Origin: JAQBGV01 sp032128395
GTDB lineage: Bacteria > Planctomycetota > UBA8108 > UBA1146
Assembly: GCA_032128395.1 (NCBI GenBank)
Contig: JAQBGV010000031.1
Location: 1-24,532 of the forward strand
Direction of reading: 5' to 3'
DNA: 24,532 bases
In this document: positions 6,813 to 15,153 of the stretch, one piece after another
How positions within the stretch are numbered: position 1 is the stretch's first letter
How the letters are laid out: the number at the start of each line of letters is the position of its first letter
Made by a program: the position numbers and the translations under genes
The notes under the pieces: generated by a model
Database searches by the model: none
What the model saw: the letters and a program-made list of their open reading frames with translations, nothing else
What the model was told of the DNA's origin: nothing

Positions 6813-9800
6813 TTACGCCCCCAGATGAAGGTCGATCGATCGCCGCTGACGCACGCGAAGCTCGACCTCCACCGGGGGGGAGTTCTCCCCCCCATTGCGA
6901 TCGGGTACGAACCGGATCTGGTAGGTCCCTGGGGGCAGCCCGGCGAAACGGAAGGTCGCCCCTTCCTCGAGCTTCACCCGTCGGCGCAGCGGGCCGACGA
7001 GGATCACGTTCCCCCCGTTCTGCACTGCGCCGGACGCGGAATAGACGCGCCCCTCGATCTCCGCTCCTCGTTCGAGTGAGGCGGTCACCAGCGGCTCGGG
7101 GCGATCGAGCGACACGACCACATCCTCGCTCTCGCTGAGGTAGTCGCCGTGTTCGAACCGGACCTCGTAGCGACCCTCGACGAGCCCGTGGAGCACGAAC
7201 TTCCCCTCTTCATCGGTGTTGTCCTGTGCATCGTGTCGGCCACGACGTCGCCGGGGGGCGTCCTCATCGTCTGGGAGTCGAAACGCGCGGACCCGCACGT
7301 CCGCGAGCCCAGATCCGACCATGTCATAGACCGTCCCCCGAATCCGTCCCCCCGCACGGAGCAGGACGACCAGGTCATCCTCGCTCGGGCGAGTGGGGAG
7401 TCGAATTCCAGTGACCTCGAACGGGACGTATCCCTCCGCGGCGATCTGCAGCTGGTAATCCCCGGCAGCGAGATTTCCGATCGTGAATCGCCCCTCCGCG
7501 TCGGTGCGCCCCCAGACCTCGCGTTCCTTGCGCCCCTCCCAAACCACGGGGGTGATCCGGGCACGCGCGTTCGGGATCGGTTCCTCCGTCCCCTGATCGA
7601 GCACAACGCCCGTGATCTCGTAGGCGGCGCGAAGAACTACCTCGAGCGGTCCGTCCTGCGCGAAGACGCCACGTTCGGAGTATCTGAGGAATCCAGGAGA
7701 CTCGACGGCGACGGTCAACTCCTCCCGTCCGAGACGATCGACGATGAAGGAGCCGGTCGGGTCGCTGCTCGAGCTCCGGCGCGCGCCCCCCACCACAGAA
7801 ACCGAGATCCGGGCCTGGTCGATGGGCGCTCCCGAGTCATCGGCCACGACTCCGGTCAGTCGTTGCTCCGGCTCGAGATGGACGTCGACGCGGCGCGCCT
7901 CGTCGGGGCCGACCTCGAGTTCCCGCATCACCGACTGGGCCAGCCGCGGCGCACTGACGCGGAGCTCGTAGCCCCCCGCCTCGAGCCCGACGACCTGGTA
8001 TTCGCCGTCCGTGCGAGAACGTGTGGTCTTCCGGCCACGACCGAGGGTTCCGCCCCCATCTCCGGTCATCCGAAACTCAAGAACCGCACCCTCGACCGGC
8101 GAGTTCGTCGGCCCGACCACCGCTCCGAAGAAGGAAGCACCCCACCGGAGCGAGAGCACGATCCCGCTGACCCCCGACCCGCCGAGGGAGATCGTCTCGC
8201 CGAAGCTCGGGAGCAGGAGCGCGTACCGCGCGGTGACCTCGTAGATCGCAGTGGGGTCGTCGACCTCGATCGAGAACGCGCCTTCGGCATCGGTGAAGTC
8301 GACCGAGTCGCGTGCACCACTCCGCCAGCGGGTGCGCTGCTCGGGGTCATCGCGACTCGCGGTCACCCGCGCGCCGGGGAGCGGCGCGCCATCCGGGTCG
8401 AGCACCACCCCCTCGATGCGCACCGCCTCCGCGAGTGCGATGTCGCCGAGGTCACCCCCCCCCGCCGGAACATCGAACGTCGTCTCCGCGAACGTCGCCG
8501 CGCGGATGAGCAGGCGGAACTCCTGGTCCGTGGATGCGGAGAACTCGAACCGCCCGTCGCTGACGGACTCCGCAAGGACCGCCCGGCGCCAGTCCCGCTC
8601 GCTCTGGATTCGGCCCTGTGCGACCGGAGTGCCATCGCTCGCGACCAATCGCCCGGAGACGATCGGACCGGGCTCGAGCGTGATGTCGAGAGCCGGTCCA
8701 CCGGTCGGAGCGTCGGTGGATTGCACGAGCCAGCCATCCCGACGGAAAGAAACCGTGTGTGTCCCTTCGGAGAGGGTATCGAGCGCGAACGCTCCGCTCC
8801 GGTCGGTCATGGTCTGCGCACTGGGAGCCCCGCGCTCCGTGCGAACGCTCACGTTCACGTCGGGCACGGGAGACCCCCTGGGATCTCGCACGATCCCCTC
8901 GATCACCACCCCGGCGTCGATTTCGATGTCGACCCTCAGGATCTCCCCCGCGGCGACCAGCAGTCCGGGGACCGACTGGGGTTGCCAACCGGCACCCTGG
9001 ACGGAGATCCGGTATGCACCTTCCGCCAGTCCGTCGAAGCGAAATCGTCCTTCTTCGTCGGTCGTCCCCTTCGGCCTCGGCGGCAACCCCGCCTCGAGGA
9101 TGGCGGGTCCACCGTCGGCGGAGAGCACGACCTCGACCGCGGGGACCACCTCACCGGAGCGATCCGAGACCACCCCCTCGATCGTCCCCCCGAGTGCGAG
9201 CACGATTTCGATCGGAGCGGGTTCGGGGACCGAGTGACGCTTCTCGGTCGCGGCCCAAGGTGCTGCCTCGACGAAGAGTTGATAATCGAGGGGGGGGAGC
9301 GCAGAAAACCGGAAATGCCCATCCGCATCCGACCGTGTCGTCCCCGTCACCGGATTCAGGAGGAAGACGAGCAACTCGTCGCGCGCGACGAACCACCCCT
9401 CCATCCCTGCCTCGAGCGGCACGATCTCTCCTCGCAACAAGATTTGCGCACCCTCGATCACCGAGCCGTCCTCGCCGAGGATGACCCCGGTCAGGTCTCC
9501 GGCCGCGACGAGCGCGATGTCGACCCGCGCATCGGTCTCGGCGACATACTGGATCGTCGGAGTCGGGGTCACGAGTGTCCCGTCCGCGCGGCCGGCGACG
9601 ATGTAGCGTCCCGCCGCCAGACCGGTGAATGCGTAGCGCCCGGACGCGTCGGTTCGGACTCCGGCGAGCCTGAGCAAACCGCTCGCGATCTCCGGTCGAA
9701 ACGGAATCGTCCCGATGTCGGCGAGATCCCGGAGCAGCACGCCGCCGGAACCATCGACCTGGAGCAGACGAAAAAGGGGTAGCCCGCCCTCCTGCTCGAC

Positions 9801-10112
9801 CTCGGCCGGCAGCCGCGATCGGTAGAGGAACACCTCGGCGCCCGGTGCCGGGCTGCCCTCCGGGTCCGACACCCATCCGCGCAAGGCCCCGGCTCCGGCC
9901 CCGAGGTCGATCTCGCTCGACTCCCCCCCGGCGACTCCCGCGCCCTCGAAAAGATCGATAAGGATGGAGCCCGCCACCTCTTCGATACGAGCGGCATCGC
10001 GGTCCACTCGCGGAATCTGCGATCCGTCTGGCCGATCGCCGCTGAGGAGCCACCAGAACACGCCGACCAACAGGAGGGCCACCGAGCCGGCGATCGCGAA
10101 CTGACGTGGCAT
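6813..10112 (-). CDS. Membrane-anchored multidomain protein with about 11 carboxypeptidase-regulatory-like repeats
   Basis: A 1099-residue surface or periplasmic protein of unknown function. Residues about 5-25 (FAIAGSVALLLVGVFWWLL) are a single N-terminal membrane segment without a clear cleavage site, so it is probably an anchor. After a short linker, I count eleven repeats of a beta-sandwich module of the CarboxypepD_reg/prealbumin-like type, each beginning like IEGVVSDRSGEVVPAVEV and ending like TDEEGRFRFDGLAEGAYRISV. The last module ends almost at the C-terminus (GLPPGTYQIRFVPDRNGG). Such modules usually mediate adhesion or protein interaction, or hold extracellular domains apart. No catalytic domain is attached. 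The ATG start is preceded by AAAGG 5 nt upstream. The frame stays open upstream to 10295, but that part looks non-coding (Arg/Pro/Ser-rich). It is divergent from comEC across about 190 bp. Confidence 0.7.
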   Translation of the reverse strand: MPRQFAIAGSVALLLVGVFWWLLSGDRPDGSQIPRVDRDAARIEEVAGSILIDLFEGAGVAGGESSEIDLGAGAGALRGWVSDPEGSPAPGAEVFLYRSRLPAEVEQEGGLPLFRLLQVDGSGGVLLRDLADIGTIPFRPEIASGLLRLAGVRTDASGRYAFTGLAAGRYIVAGRADGTLVTPTPTIQYVAETDARVDIALVAAGDLTGVILGEDGSVIEGAQILLRGEIVPLEAGMEGWFVARDELLVFLLNPVTGTTRSDADGHFRFSALPPLDYQLFVEAAPWAATEKRHSVPEPAPIEIVLALGGTIEGVVSDRSGEVVPAVEVVLSADGGPAILEAGLPPRPKGTTDEEGRFRFDGLAEGAYRISVQGAGWQPQSVPGLLVAAGEILRVDIEIDAGVVIEGIVRDPRGSPVPDVNVSVRTERGAPSAQTMTDRSGAFALDTLSEGTHTVSFRRDGWLVQSTDAPTGGPALDITLEPGPIVSGRLVASDGTPVAQGRIQSERDWRRAVLAESVSDGRFEFSASTDQEFRLLIRAATFAETTFDVPAGGGDLGDIALAEAVRIEGVVLDPDGAPLPGARVTASRDDPEQRTRWRSGARDSVDFTDAEGAFSIEVDDPTAIYEVTARYALLLPSFGETISLGGSGVSGIVLSLRWGASFFGAVVGPTNSPVEGAVLEFRMTGDGGGTLGRGRKTTRSRTDGEYQVVGLEAGGYELRVSAPRLAQSVMRELEVGPDEARRVDVHLEPEQRLTGVVADDSGAPIDQARISVSVVGGARRSSSSDPTGSFIVDRLGREELTVAVESPGFLRYSERGVFAQDGPLEVVLRAAYEITGVVLDQGTEEPIPNARARITPVVWEGRKEREVWGRTDAEGRFTIGNLAAGDYQLQIAAEGYVPFEVTGIRLPTRPSEDDLVVLLRAGGRIRGTVYDMVGSGLADVRVRAFRLPDDEDAPRRRRGRHDAQDNTDEEGKFVLHGLVEGRYEVRFEHGDYLSESEDVVVSLDRPEPLVTASLERGAEIEGRVYSASGAVQNGGNVILVGPLRRRVKLEEGATFRFAGLPPGTYQIRFVPDRNGGENSPPVEVELRVRQRRSIDLHLGA

Positions 10113-10305
10113 CGGCGCCTTTCTTCGTCTCCCATGGCCCGACCGCTCCCGCGGCCCCAGCAAGAGGATACCCGAGGAAACGGGTCGAAGGAGCGCCGGG
10201 AATGGCTCAGGGAGCGCCCTGCTCCATCCGACTTGCTCCCGGGTCGATCCCGGGGGACGATCGGACTTCGGCGGCGATCCACGCGGTCTCCTCATCGGAG
10301 GTGCC

Positions 10306-12540
10306 GTGGCGATGCTGCTCTCCCCATCCTCTCCTCAGGACCCCTCATCCCCGTCGGCCCACTCTCCATCGCTCCCCGAGATACACCGGTCCCCGCCGCT
10401 CCTGACCCGTGCGGTCGCGTTCGCTCTCGGGTTGGGGCTGATCGGCGCCGACCCATCTCTGCGCTTCCCCGCCGCATTGTGGTGCATCGTCGCGGCCCTC
10501 GCCTCGGTGCTCCTTCGACGGCGCCTCCCTGCAGGTCGGCTCATCCGCAACCACACGATCCCCCTTCTCCTCGGAATCTACGCCGCTCCACTGTCACCGC
10601 CACCCGTGCCATCCCTCCCCGATGGCCCGCACGCGGTGACGGGGCGGGTCGCCGGAACGCCACGGCCGAGCCTGGGACAGATGAACGGGGACTTCGCGCT
10701 GCGGATGGAGTTGGTCGCATTGAAGATCGATGGGATTCCCGTCCTGGGCACCCTTTCTCTGCGCGTGCGCGGGGACCCCGACCTGGGTCGGAGCGATCGC
10801 ATCCGTTGCATCGCGCGCGCGACCGCACCGGGATCACTCTGGGTCCCCCACCCGGACGAGTGGAGCGTCGTCGAACGCTCCCCTCTCGCCACTCTCGACC
10901 GCGCACGGCGCCTGCTCCGGCAGCGCTTCCGACGTACCCTCCCCTCCCGGGCCGCGGCATGGTCGTGCGCCCTGCTCCTCGGAGATCGAGCTCTGCTCTC
11001 CTCCGAGGTCACCCGGCGATTCCGCGCGATCGGACAGGGGCATCTGCTCGCGATCAGTGGCTTGCACGTCGGACTGCTCATCGCGCTCGTGCGCGCGTTC
11101 GAGCGTCGACTCCCCGGGTCCGGGAGGCGGCGGAGTGGACCGATCGGCGCCCTCGCCCTCCTCGGATACGCCGGACTCGCGGGGGCAGATCCGCCGGTGA
11201 TGCGCGCCGCGCTCTTCGGGGCTCTCGCGATGACCAACCTGCGCCGGAGCGCGCGCCCGCGTCTCCCGGAGCTCCTCGTGCTCGCCCTGTTCGTGCTCGG
11301 GTCGGGCACCGGGGCGGGCGGTGAGGTGAGCTTCTGGTTGAGCTTCGCCGCAGTGACGGGGATCGCGCTCACCATGGCGGGGGAGACCCGATCGAGCGAG
11401 CCTGAGGGGAGGAGGCATCGCCTCGGACGATCGCTTCGCATCGCGTGCGGCGCCTGGCTCGGAGCTCATGTGGTGCTCGTCTGGATCACCCCAGAGGTGG
11501 TTCCTCTCGGCCCGCTCATCTCGCTCTGCTTCGCCCCTTGGCTCGCGGCGATGCTCGCGGGTTCGATCCTCGCACTGATCCCGGGAGCACCGAGCGTCGT
11601 CGGTCCGGTACTCGAAGCGCTCAGTTGGTGTGGCGAAGGGGTGGCGGGTGCGGTGGAACTCCTCCCCGGTACGCCGTGGACGCTCCCACCGATGCCACCG
11701 ATCGCGGCGAGCGCCGTGTTCGCAGCGACCCTCGCCATGCTGTCGGGTCGACGGCGTGCGTCTGCAATTCTTCTCGCGGTCGCGATCGTCGCGGTGCTGC
11801 TCCATCCCGTACCGCGGGCCCCTCGCCTCCTCGCACCGAATCTCGGGCGCGGGCAGGGTGCATTCATCCTCGGCCGGAGCGCGACCATCCTGCTCGACGC
11901 GGGAAGCCTCGATCACGCGGAGGGAGGTGCGCGCACGCTGCGCGATCGACTGTGGCGCGCCGGGCGCGACCGCATCGACCTGGTCGTGCTCTCGCACCCC
12001 CACGCGGACCACGTCCTGGCGATTCCGGGTCTCCTCAAGAGGATTCGGATCGGGGCGGTAGCGATCGGGCCCCGTTTCGAAGAACCCAGTCTCGGCTGGG
12101 CGATCGAGCGTGCCATCACGCGCGCGGGAGTCCCCCTCATCCGTCTCTCCGCCGGAGGACACTTCCGGATCGGTGAGTTCGACTTGGTCGCGCTCCACCC
12201 GGCCGCACGAATTCCCGACGGGATGTCCCCGTCGGTGAACGACGACTCCCTCGTCGTGCGCATCCGCGGGGAGGGGATCGACCTTCTCGCGCCGGGGGAT
12301 CTCGAGGGCCCTGGGCTCGCGAGTGTGCCGGCCCCGGGAGTGCGGTGGCTGCTCCTCCCCCACCACGGACGGGAGGCGCCGGGGTTGGTCGGCTGGCTGC
12401 GGGGCGCGGCACCGGAACTCGTACTCACGCTCGGAGGGGGACCTCCCTCGGAAGCACTTCGGCGGGTCCTCGCGGAAGATGGAATTCGATGGCGTGCGCC
12501 AGCGCGGGGGACGGATCTGGTGGAGTGGGTCGAGGAGTGA
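10306..12540 (+). CDS. comEC: ComEC/Rec2-type DNA internalisation channel
   Basis: A 744-residue inner-membrane protein that in natural transformation carries single-stranded DNA into the cytoplasm. Three parts in the usual order are visible: an N-terminal region with membrane segments and an OB-like stretch (about 108-190); the competence membrane domain containing the signature HLLAISGLHVGLL (about 246-258) followed by many hydrophobic segments to about 510; and a C-terminal metallo-beta-lactamase-like domain. In that domain SHPHADH (563-569) keeps the metal-binding HxHxDH, and NDDSLVVRI, LLAPGDLEG and LLLPHHGRE match later family motifs. This domain is thought to degrade the non-transforming strand. 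Length is typical. Start: GTG at 10306 (GGAGG 4 nt upstream) or ATG at 10312 (10 nt). No other competence gene is nearby. mtnA begins 24 nt downstream. Confidence 0.9.
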   Translation: MAMLLSPSSPQDPSSPSAHSPSLPEIHRSPPLLTRAVAFALGLGLIGADPSLRFPAALWCIVAALASVLLRRRLPAGRLIRNHTIPLLLGIYAAPLSPPPVPSLPDGPHAVTGRVAGTPRPSLGQMNGDFALRMELVALKIDGIPVLGTLSLRVRGDPDLGRSDRIRCIARATAPGSLWVPHPDEWSVVERSPLATLDRARRLLRQRFRRTLPSRAAAWSCALLLGDRALLSSEVTRRFRAIGQGHLLAISGLHVGLLIALVRAFERRLPGSGRRRSGPIGALALLGYAGLAGADPPVMRAALFGALAMTNLRRSARPRLPELLVLALFVLGSGTGAGGEVSFWLSFAAVTGIALTMAGETRSSEPEGRRHRLGRSLRIACGAWLGAHVVLVWITPEVVPLGPLISLCFAPWLAAMLAGSILALIPGAPSVVGPVLEALSWCGEGVAGAVELLPGTPWTLPPMPPIAASAVFAATLAMLSGRRRASAILLAVAIVAVLLHPVPRAPRLLAPNLGRGQGAFILGRSATILLDAGSLDHAEGGARTLRDRLWRAGRDRIDLVVLSHPHADHVLAIPGLLKRIRIGAVAIGPRFEEPSLGWAIERAITRAGVPLIRLSAGGHFRIGEFDLVALHPAARIPDGMSPSVNDDSLVVRIRGEGIDLLAPGDLEGPGLASVPAPGVRWLLLPHHGREAPGLVGWLRGAAPELVLTLGGGPPSEALRRVLAEDGIRWRAPARGTDLVEWVEE

Positions 12541-12564
12541 GCCCGACCCCGATACACTTCGCGC
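12530..12564 (+). promoter_or_regulatory. Candidate leaderless promoter of mtnA
   Basis: TACACT (12553-12558) ends 6 nt before the mtnA ATG, so a transcript starting at normal distance would begin at or next to the A of ATG. No Shine-Dalgarno is present in the gap. The -35 region (TCGAGG, 12530-12535) is weak and lies inside the end of comEC. Confidence 0.4.
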
Positions 12565-13629
12565 ATGCGAAGCGATGGAGCGAGCGATGGAACGCGACTA
12601 CTGCCGACCCTGCGCTGGCAGGGTGGAGCCGACGGACACGTCGTCCTCATCGACCAGACGCGCCTCCCGGATGCCGAGATCGAACTCGTCGTCCGCACTC
12701 CGCGGGACATGATCGAGGCGATCCGTCGCCTCGCGATCCGCGGGGCGCCGGCGATCGGGGTCGCGGGGGCGTACGGCGTCTGCCTCGCCGCACGCGGGCT
12801 GACGGAGGGGAGCGCCATCCGCGCTGCAGTGCGCGCGGAACTCCCCGGCCTGCGCGAGGCGCGCCCCACCGCGATCAACCTCGCTGCGATGGTCGATCGC
12901 ATGCAGGCGAGCTTCGAGTCCGCCGAAGCTTCGGCTCTCGAAGGACCGGCCCTGAAGGAACACCTTCTCGCAGCGGCGCAGAGGATCCACGACGAAGAGG
13001 TCGCGCGCTGTGACGCGATCGGCCGCACGGGCGCGCCGCTCATCCAGACGGGCGACCGGGTCCTGACTCACTGCAACGCGGGAGCACTCGCGACCGTGGG
13101 GAGCGGGACCGCGCTCGCGGTGCTCTATCAGGCCTGGCGGAACGGTGTCCGCTTTTCCGCGATCGCCGACGAGACGCGTCCGCTCCTCCAAGGAGCCCGT
13201 CTCACCGCATGGGAGCTCGCTCGCGCGGGGATCCCCGTCACCGTGATCGCCGACAGTGCTGCGGCGCATCTGATGGCCCGAGGAGAGATCGACCGTGTGA
13301 TCACGGGCGCCGATCGAATCGTCGCGAACGGCGATACTGCCAACAAGATCGGCACCTACTCCGTCGCCGCGCTCGCCGCGAGGCACGGAATCCCGTTCTA
13401 CGTCGCCGCACCCTCGACGACCTTCGACTTCTCCATCGCAGCCGGCGCAGAGATCCCGATCGAGGAGAGGGATGGCGCGGAGATTTGGCGAGCGGCATCG
13501 CAGGGCTCGCCTCCCGCGGGGGTTTCCTTCCGCAATCCCGCGTTCGATGTCACCCCGGCGGAGCTGATCGCGGGATGGATCACGGAAGCGGGGATCCTCA
13601 CGCCACCGTTCGGGGAGATCCGGAAGTAA
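12565..13629 (+). CDS. mtnA: Methylthioribose-1-phosphate isomerase
   Basis: A 354-residue cytosolic enzyme that converts 5-methylthioribose 1-phosphate to methylthioribulose 1-phosphate in the methionine salvage pathway. The family hallmarks are present: RRLAIRGAPAIGVAGAYGV (54-72), LTHCNAGALATVGSGTAL with the catalytic Cys at 170, and VITGADRIVANGDTANKIGTY with the catalytic Asp at 250. Length matches the MtnA family (about 340-370). It belongs to the eIF2B-alpha-like fold, but the Cys/Asp pair argues for MtnA over a ribose-1,5-bisphosphate isomerase. The ATG at 12565 lacks a ribosome-binding site and has a -10-like hexamer just before it. The rest of the salvage pathway is not in the window. 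It ends 21 bp from the convergent dockerin-tailed gene. Confidence 0.92.
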   Translation: MRSDGASDGTRLLPTLRWQGGADGHVVLIDQTRLPDAEIELVVRTPRDMIEAIRRLAIRGAPAIGVAGAYGVCLAARGLTEGSAIRAAVRAELPGLREARPTAINLAAMVDRMQASFESAEASALEGPALKEHLLAAAQRIHDEEVARCDAIGRTGAPLIQTGDRVLTHCNAGALATVGSGTALAVLYQAWRNGVRFSAIADETRPLLQGARLTAWELARAGIPVTVIADSAAAHLMARGEIDRVITGADRIVANGDTANKIGTYSVAALAARHGIPFYVAAPSTTFDFSIAAGAEIPIEERDGAEIWRAASQGSPPAGVSFRNPAFDVTPAELIAGWITEAGILTPPFGEIRK

Positions 13630-13650
13630 GCGGGTCCTCCTCGGTGTTGG

Positions 13651-14502
13651 TTACGGACAGGTCGGCATACCGCAACTCAAGAAGTCATCCGTCGGATCCG
13701 CACCACACCCGGGAAACGGAGCCGGCGGCGGCGGACCCCCGGCGAAACCGTAGTTCAGAAGGTAGATCGGGTCCGCGATGTTCGCCTGGCCGTCGTCGTT
13801 CGCATCGAGCGCATCGATACAGGGCACCGTCGGCCCCCCCGCGAACATGTAGTCGACCGCGACGATCGCGTCCTCGAGGACATCGACGAAGCCATCGCCG
13901 TTCGCATCGCCACGCGTGATCTGAGGGGGAACAGGGACGAGGCTGATCGTCCCGGAGTTCTCGAGGACCGGATCGGAGCCTCCGGCGATGATGATGACCG
14001 TCGCTACCGGCGGGGTTCCGATTGCCCCGCTGAAATCGACCTGGGTCGAACCGCCCGTGCCGTTTCCTGCGAACGCCCCGGGAATGGTGTCGTAGGTGAT
14101 CACCGCGATCTGCTTCGGGACCTCGTAGGTGCAGACGGTTCCCCCGGTGAAGCTGTAGATACAGCCGATGGTCACCCCGTTTGCATGAATCCCCGGAATC
14201 CAGGAGCCAGGCCCTAGTCCGCCATTCAGGCTCTGGATGTAGCTGCCCATTTCAATGTCGACGGCCGACACGACCCCCGCATCGTGCGCCAGGCCCAAAC
14301 TCCACCCCGTAACAGTGAGGAGCGCGCCCGCGACCTGAAAATTCGTCAGCTCGACCTCGCCCGAACCGACTCCGGTCGCGAGGTCATACGCGATCGTCGC
14401 ATCGTGCGCCTCGAACTCGAAGTCCTGCGCGAAGAGCGGGGCGAAGCTTCCTAGAACAAGAAGCCCCGAGATGAAGAGCGAAACGGTCCGCGGTCGCATC
14501 AT
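13651..14502 (-). CDS. Secreted protein with dockerin-like EF-hand tail
   Basis: A 283-residue exported protein of unknown role. Residues 1-24 are a signal peptide (MMRPRTVSLFISGLLVLGSF, cleavage near FAQD). The middle part (about 25-190) is beta-rich, with a motif LTVTGWSLGLAHDAG, and resembles the cohesin-like domains common in planctomycete secreted proteins. Residues about 205-265 carry two calcium-binding loops, GDANGDGFVDVLEDAI and LDANDDGQANIADPIYLL, each followed by a hydrophobic helix as in type I dockerins, then a Gly/Pro-rich tail with three cysteines (PFPGCG, LSCGMPTC). Start: tandem ATGs at 14502 and 14499, with GGAGG 4 or 7 nt upstream. The tail probably tethers or folds the protein by calcium binding. 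No cellulosome role is implied. Confidence 0.72.
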   Translation of the reverse strand: MMRPRTVSLFISGLLVLGSFAPLFAQDFEFEAHDATIAYDLATGVGSGEVELTNFQVAGALLTVTGWSLGLAHDAGVVSAVDIEMGSYIQSLNGGLGPGSWIPGIHANGVTIGCIYSFTGGTVCTYEVPKQIAVITYDTIPGAFAGNGTGGSTQVDFSGAIGTPPVATVIIIAGGSDPVLENSGTISLVPVPPQITRGDANGDGFVDVLEDAIVAVDYMFAGGPTVPCIDALDANDDGQANIADPIYLLNYGFAGGPPPPAPFPGCGADPTDDFLSCGMPTCP

Positions 14503-14603
14503 CGCGCCTCCAGTCTCCGGATTCGGGGGCGAGCCCAGGGACGCCACCGAGTCCATTGTCCATCAACGGAAGTGGAGGGCTACCCCGTAGAGCACGGGAG
14601 AGG

Positions 14604-14623
14604 TCAGGACAAGAGGATCCTGA
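14604..14623 (-). terminator. Weak hairpin after purE
   Basis: TCAGGA (14604-14609) and TCCTGA (14618-14623) pair around an 8-nt loop, starting 5 nt past the purE stop codon. The stem is short and no T-run follows, so this is only a candidate end of the lpxL-purC-purE transcript. Confidence 0.25.
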
Positions 14624-14627
14624 GAGC

Positions 14628-15149
14628 TTAGAGCTGCTCGAGCTCCTCCTGAAGCTTTGCGTCCTTGCGCTCGACCTCACGCGCCATCTCCGCCTTGTAC
14701 TCGGCGTAGGCGGCCGCGAGCCGATCATCGGAGTTCGCGAGGATTTGCACTGCGAACAGACCGGCGTTCTTCGCACCCGACTTGCCGATCCCCATCGACG
14801 CGACCGGGACTCCCCCCGGCATCTGTGCGGTCGAGTAGAGGGCATCGACGCCGTGGAGAGGGCTTGAGTCGATCGGAACCCCGATCACCGGCACGGTGGT
14901 GTGGGCGGCCATCACTCCCGCGAGATGTGCGGCGCCGCCGGCACCCGCGATGATGACCCGGATTCCCCGCTCGCGCGCTTCCTTCGACAGTTGCAGGGCG
15001 GCGTCCGGAGTGCGGTGGGCGGAGCAGACCCGCACCGAGCACGGCACCTCGAACTGCCGCAGCACCTTGACCGCGGCCTTCATCACATCGAGGTCGGAGT
15101 CGCTCCCCATCACGACCAGGACTTGTGACTCCCCGGCATCGGGTACCAT
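14628..15149 (-). CDS. purE: N5-carboxyaminoimidazole ribonucleotide mutase
   Basis: A 173-residue cytosolic enzyme of de novo purine synthesis that rearranges N5-CAIR to CAIR. The class I PurE pattern is clear: VLVVMGSDSDLDVM (10-23), CSAHRTPD with the conserved His45, IIAGAGGAAHLAGVMAAHT, GVPIDSSPLHGVDALYST and MPGGVPVASMGIGKSGAKNAG. The start at ATG 15149 is fixed by GGGGAGG 8 nt upstream, which lies inside the last codons of purC. The frame is open further upstream but that part is the shadow of purC. It follows purC with a 4-nt gap, and PurC uses the product of PurE, so the pair is a functional unit. No purK is present in the window. Confidence 0.95.
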   Translation of the reverse strand: MVPDAGESQVLVVMGSDSDLDVMKAAVKVLRQFEVPCSVRVCSAHRTPDAALQLSKEARERGIRVIIAGAGGAAHLAGVMAAHTTVPVIGVPIDSSPLHGVDALYSTAQMPGGVPVASMGIGKSGAKNAGLFAVQILANSDDRLAAAYAEYKAEMAREVERKDAKLQEELEQL

Positions 15150-15153
15150 CGAT

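Noticed and set aside
7149..9782. Plus-strand open frame of 877 codons
   Set aside because: Antisense to the multidomain repeat protein. Composition is Arg/Asp/His/Pro-rich with no domain pattern, typical of the shadow of a GC-rich gene.
10113..10305. Divergent promoter pair between the repeat protein and comEC
   Set aside because: A TATCCT occurs on the minus strand at 10165-10170, but no -35 of quality accompanies it and nothing good was found for comEC, so no promoter was called. The 193-bp gap holds only short GC palindromes.
10834..12366. Minus-strand open frame of 510 codons
   Set aside because: Antisense to comEC, with Glu/Arg-rich low-complexity content. ComEC motifs on the plus strand are unambiguous.
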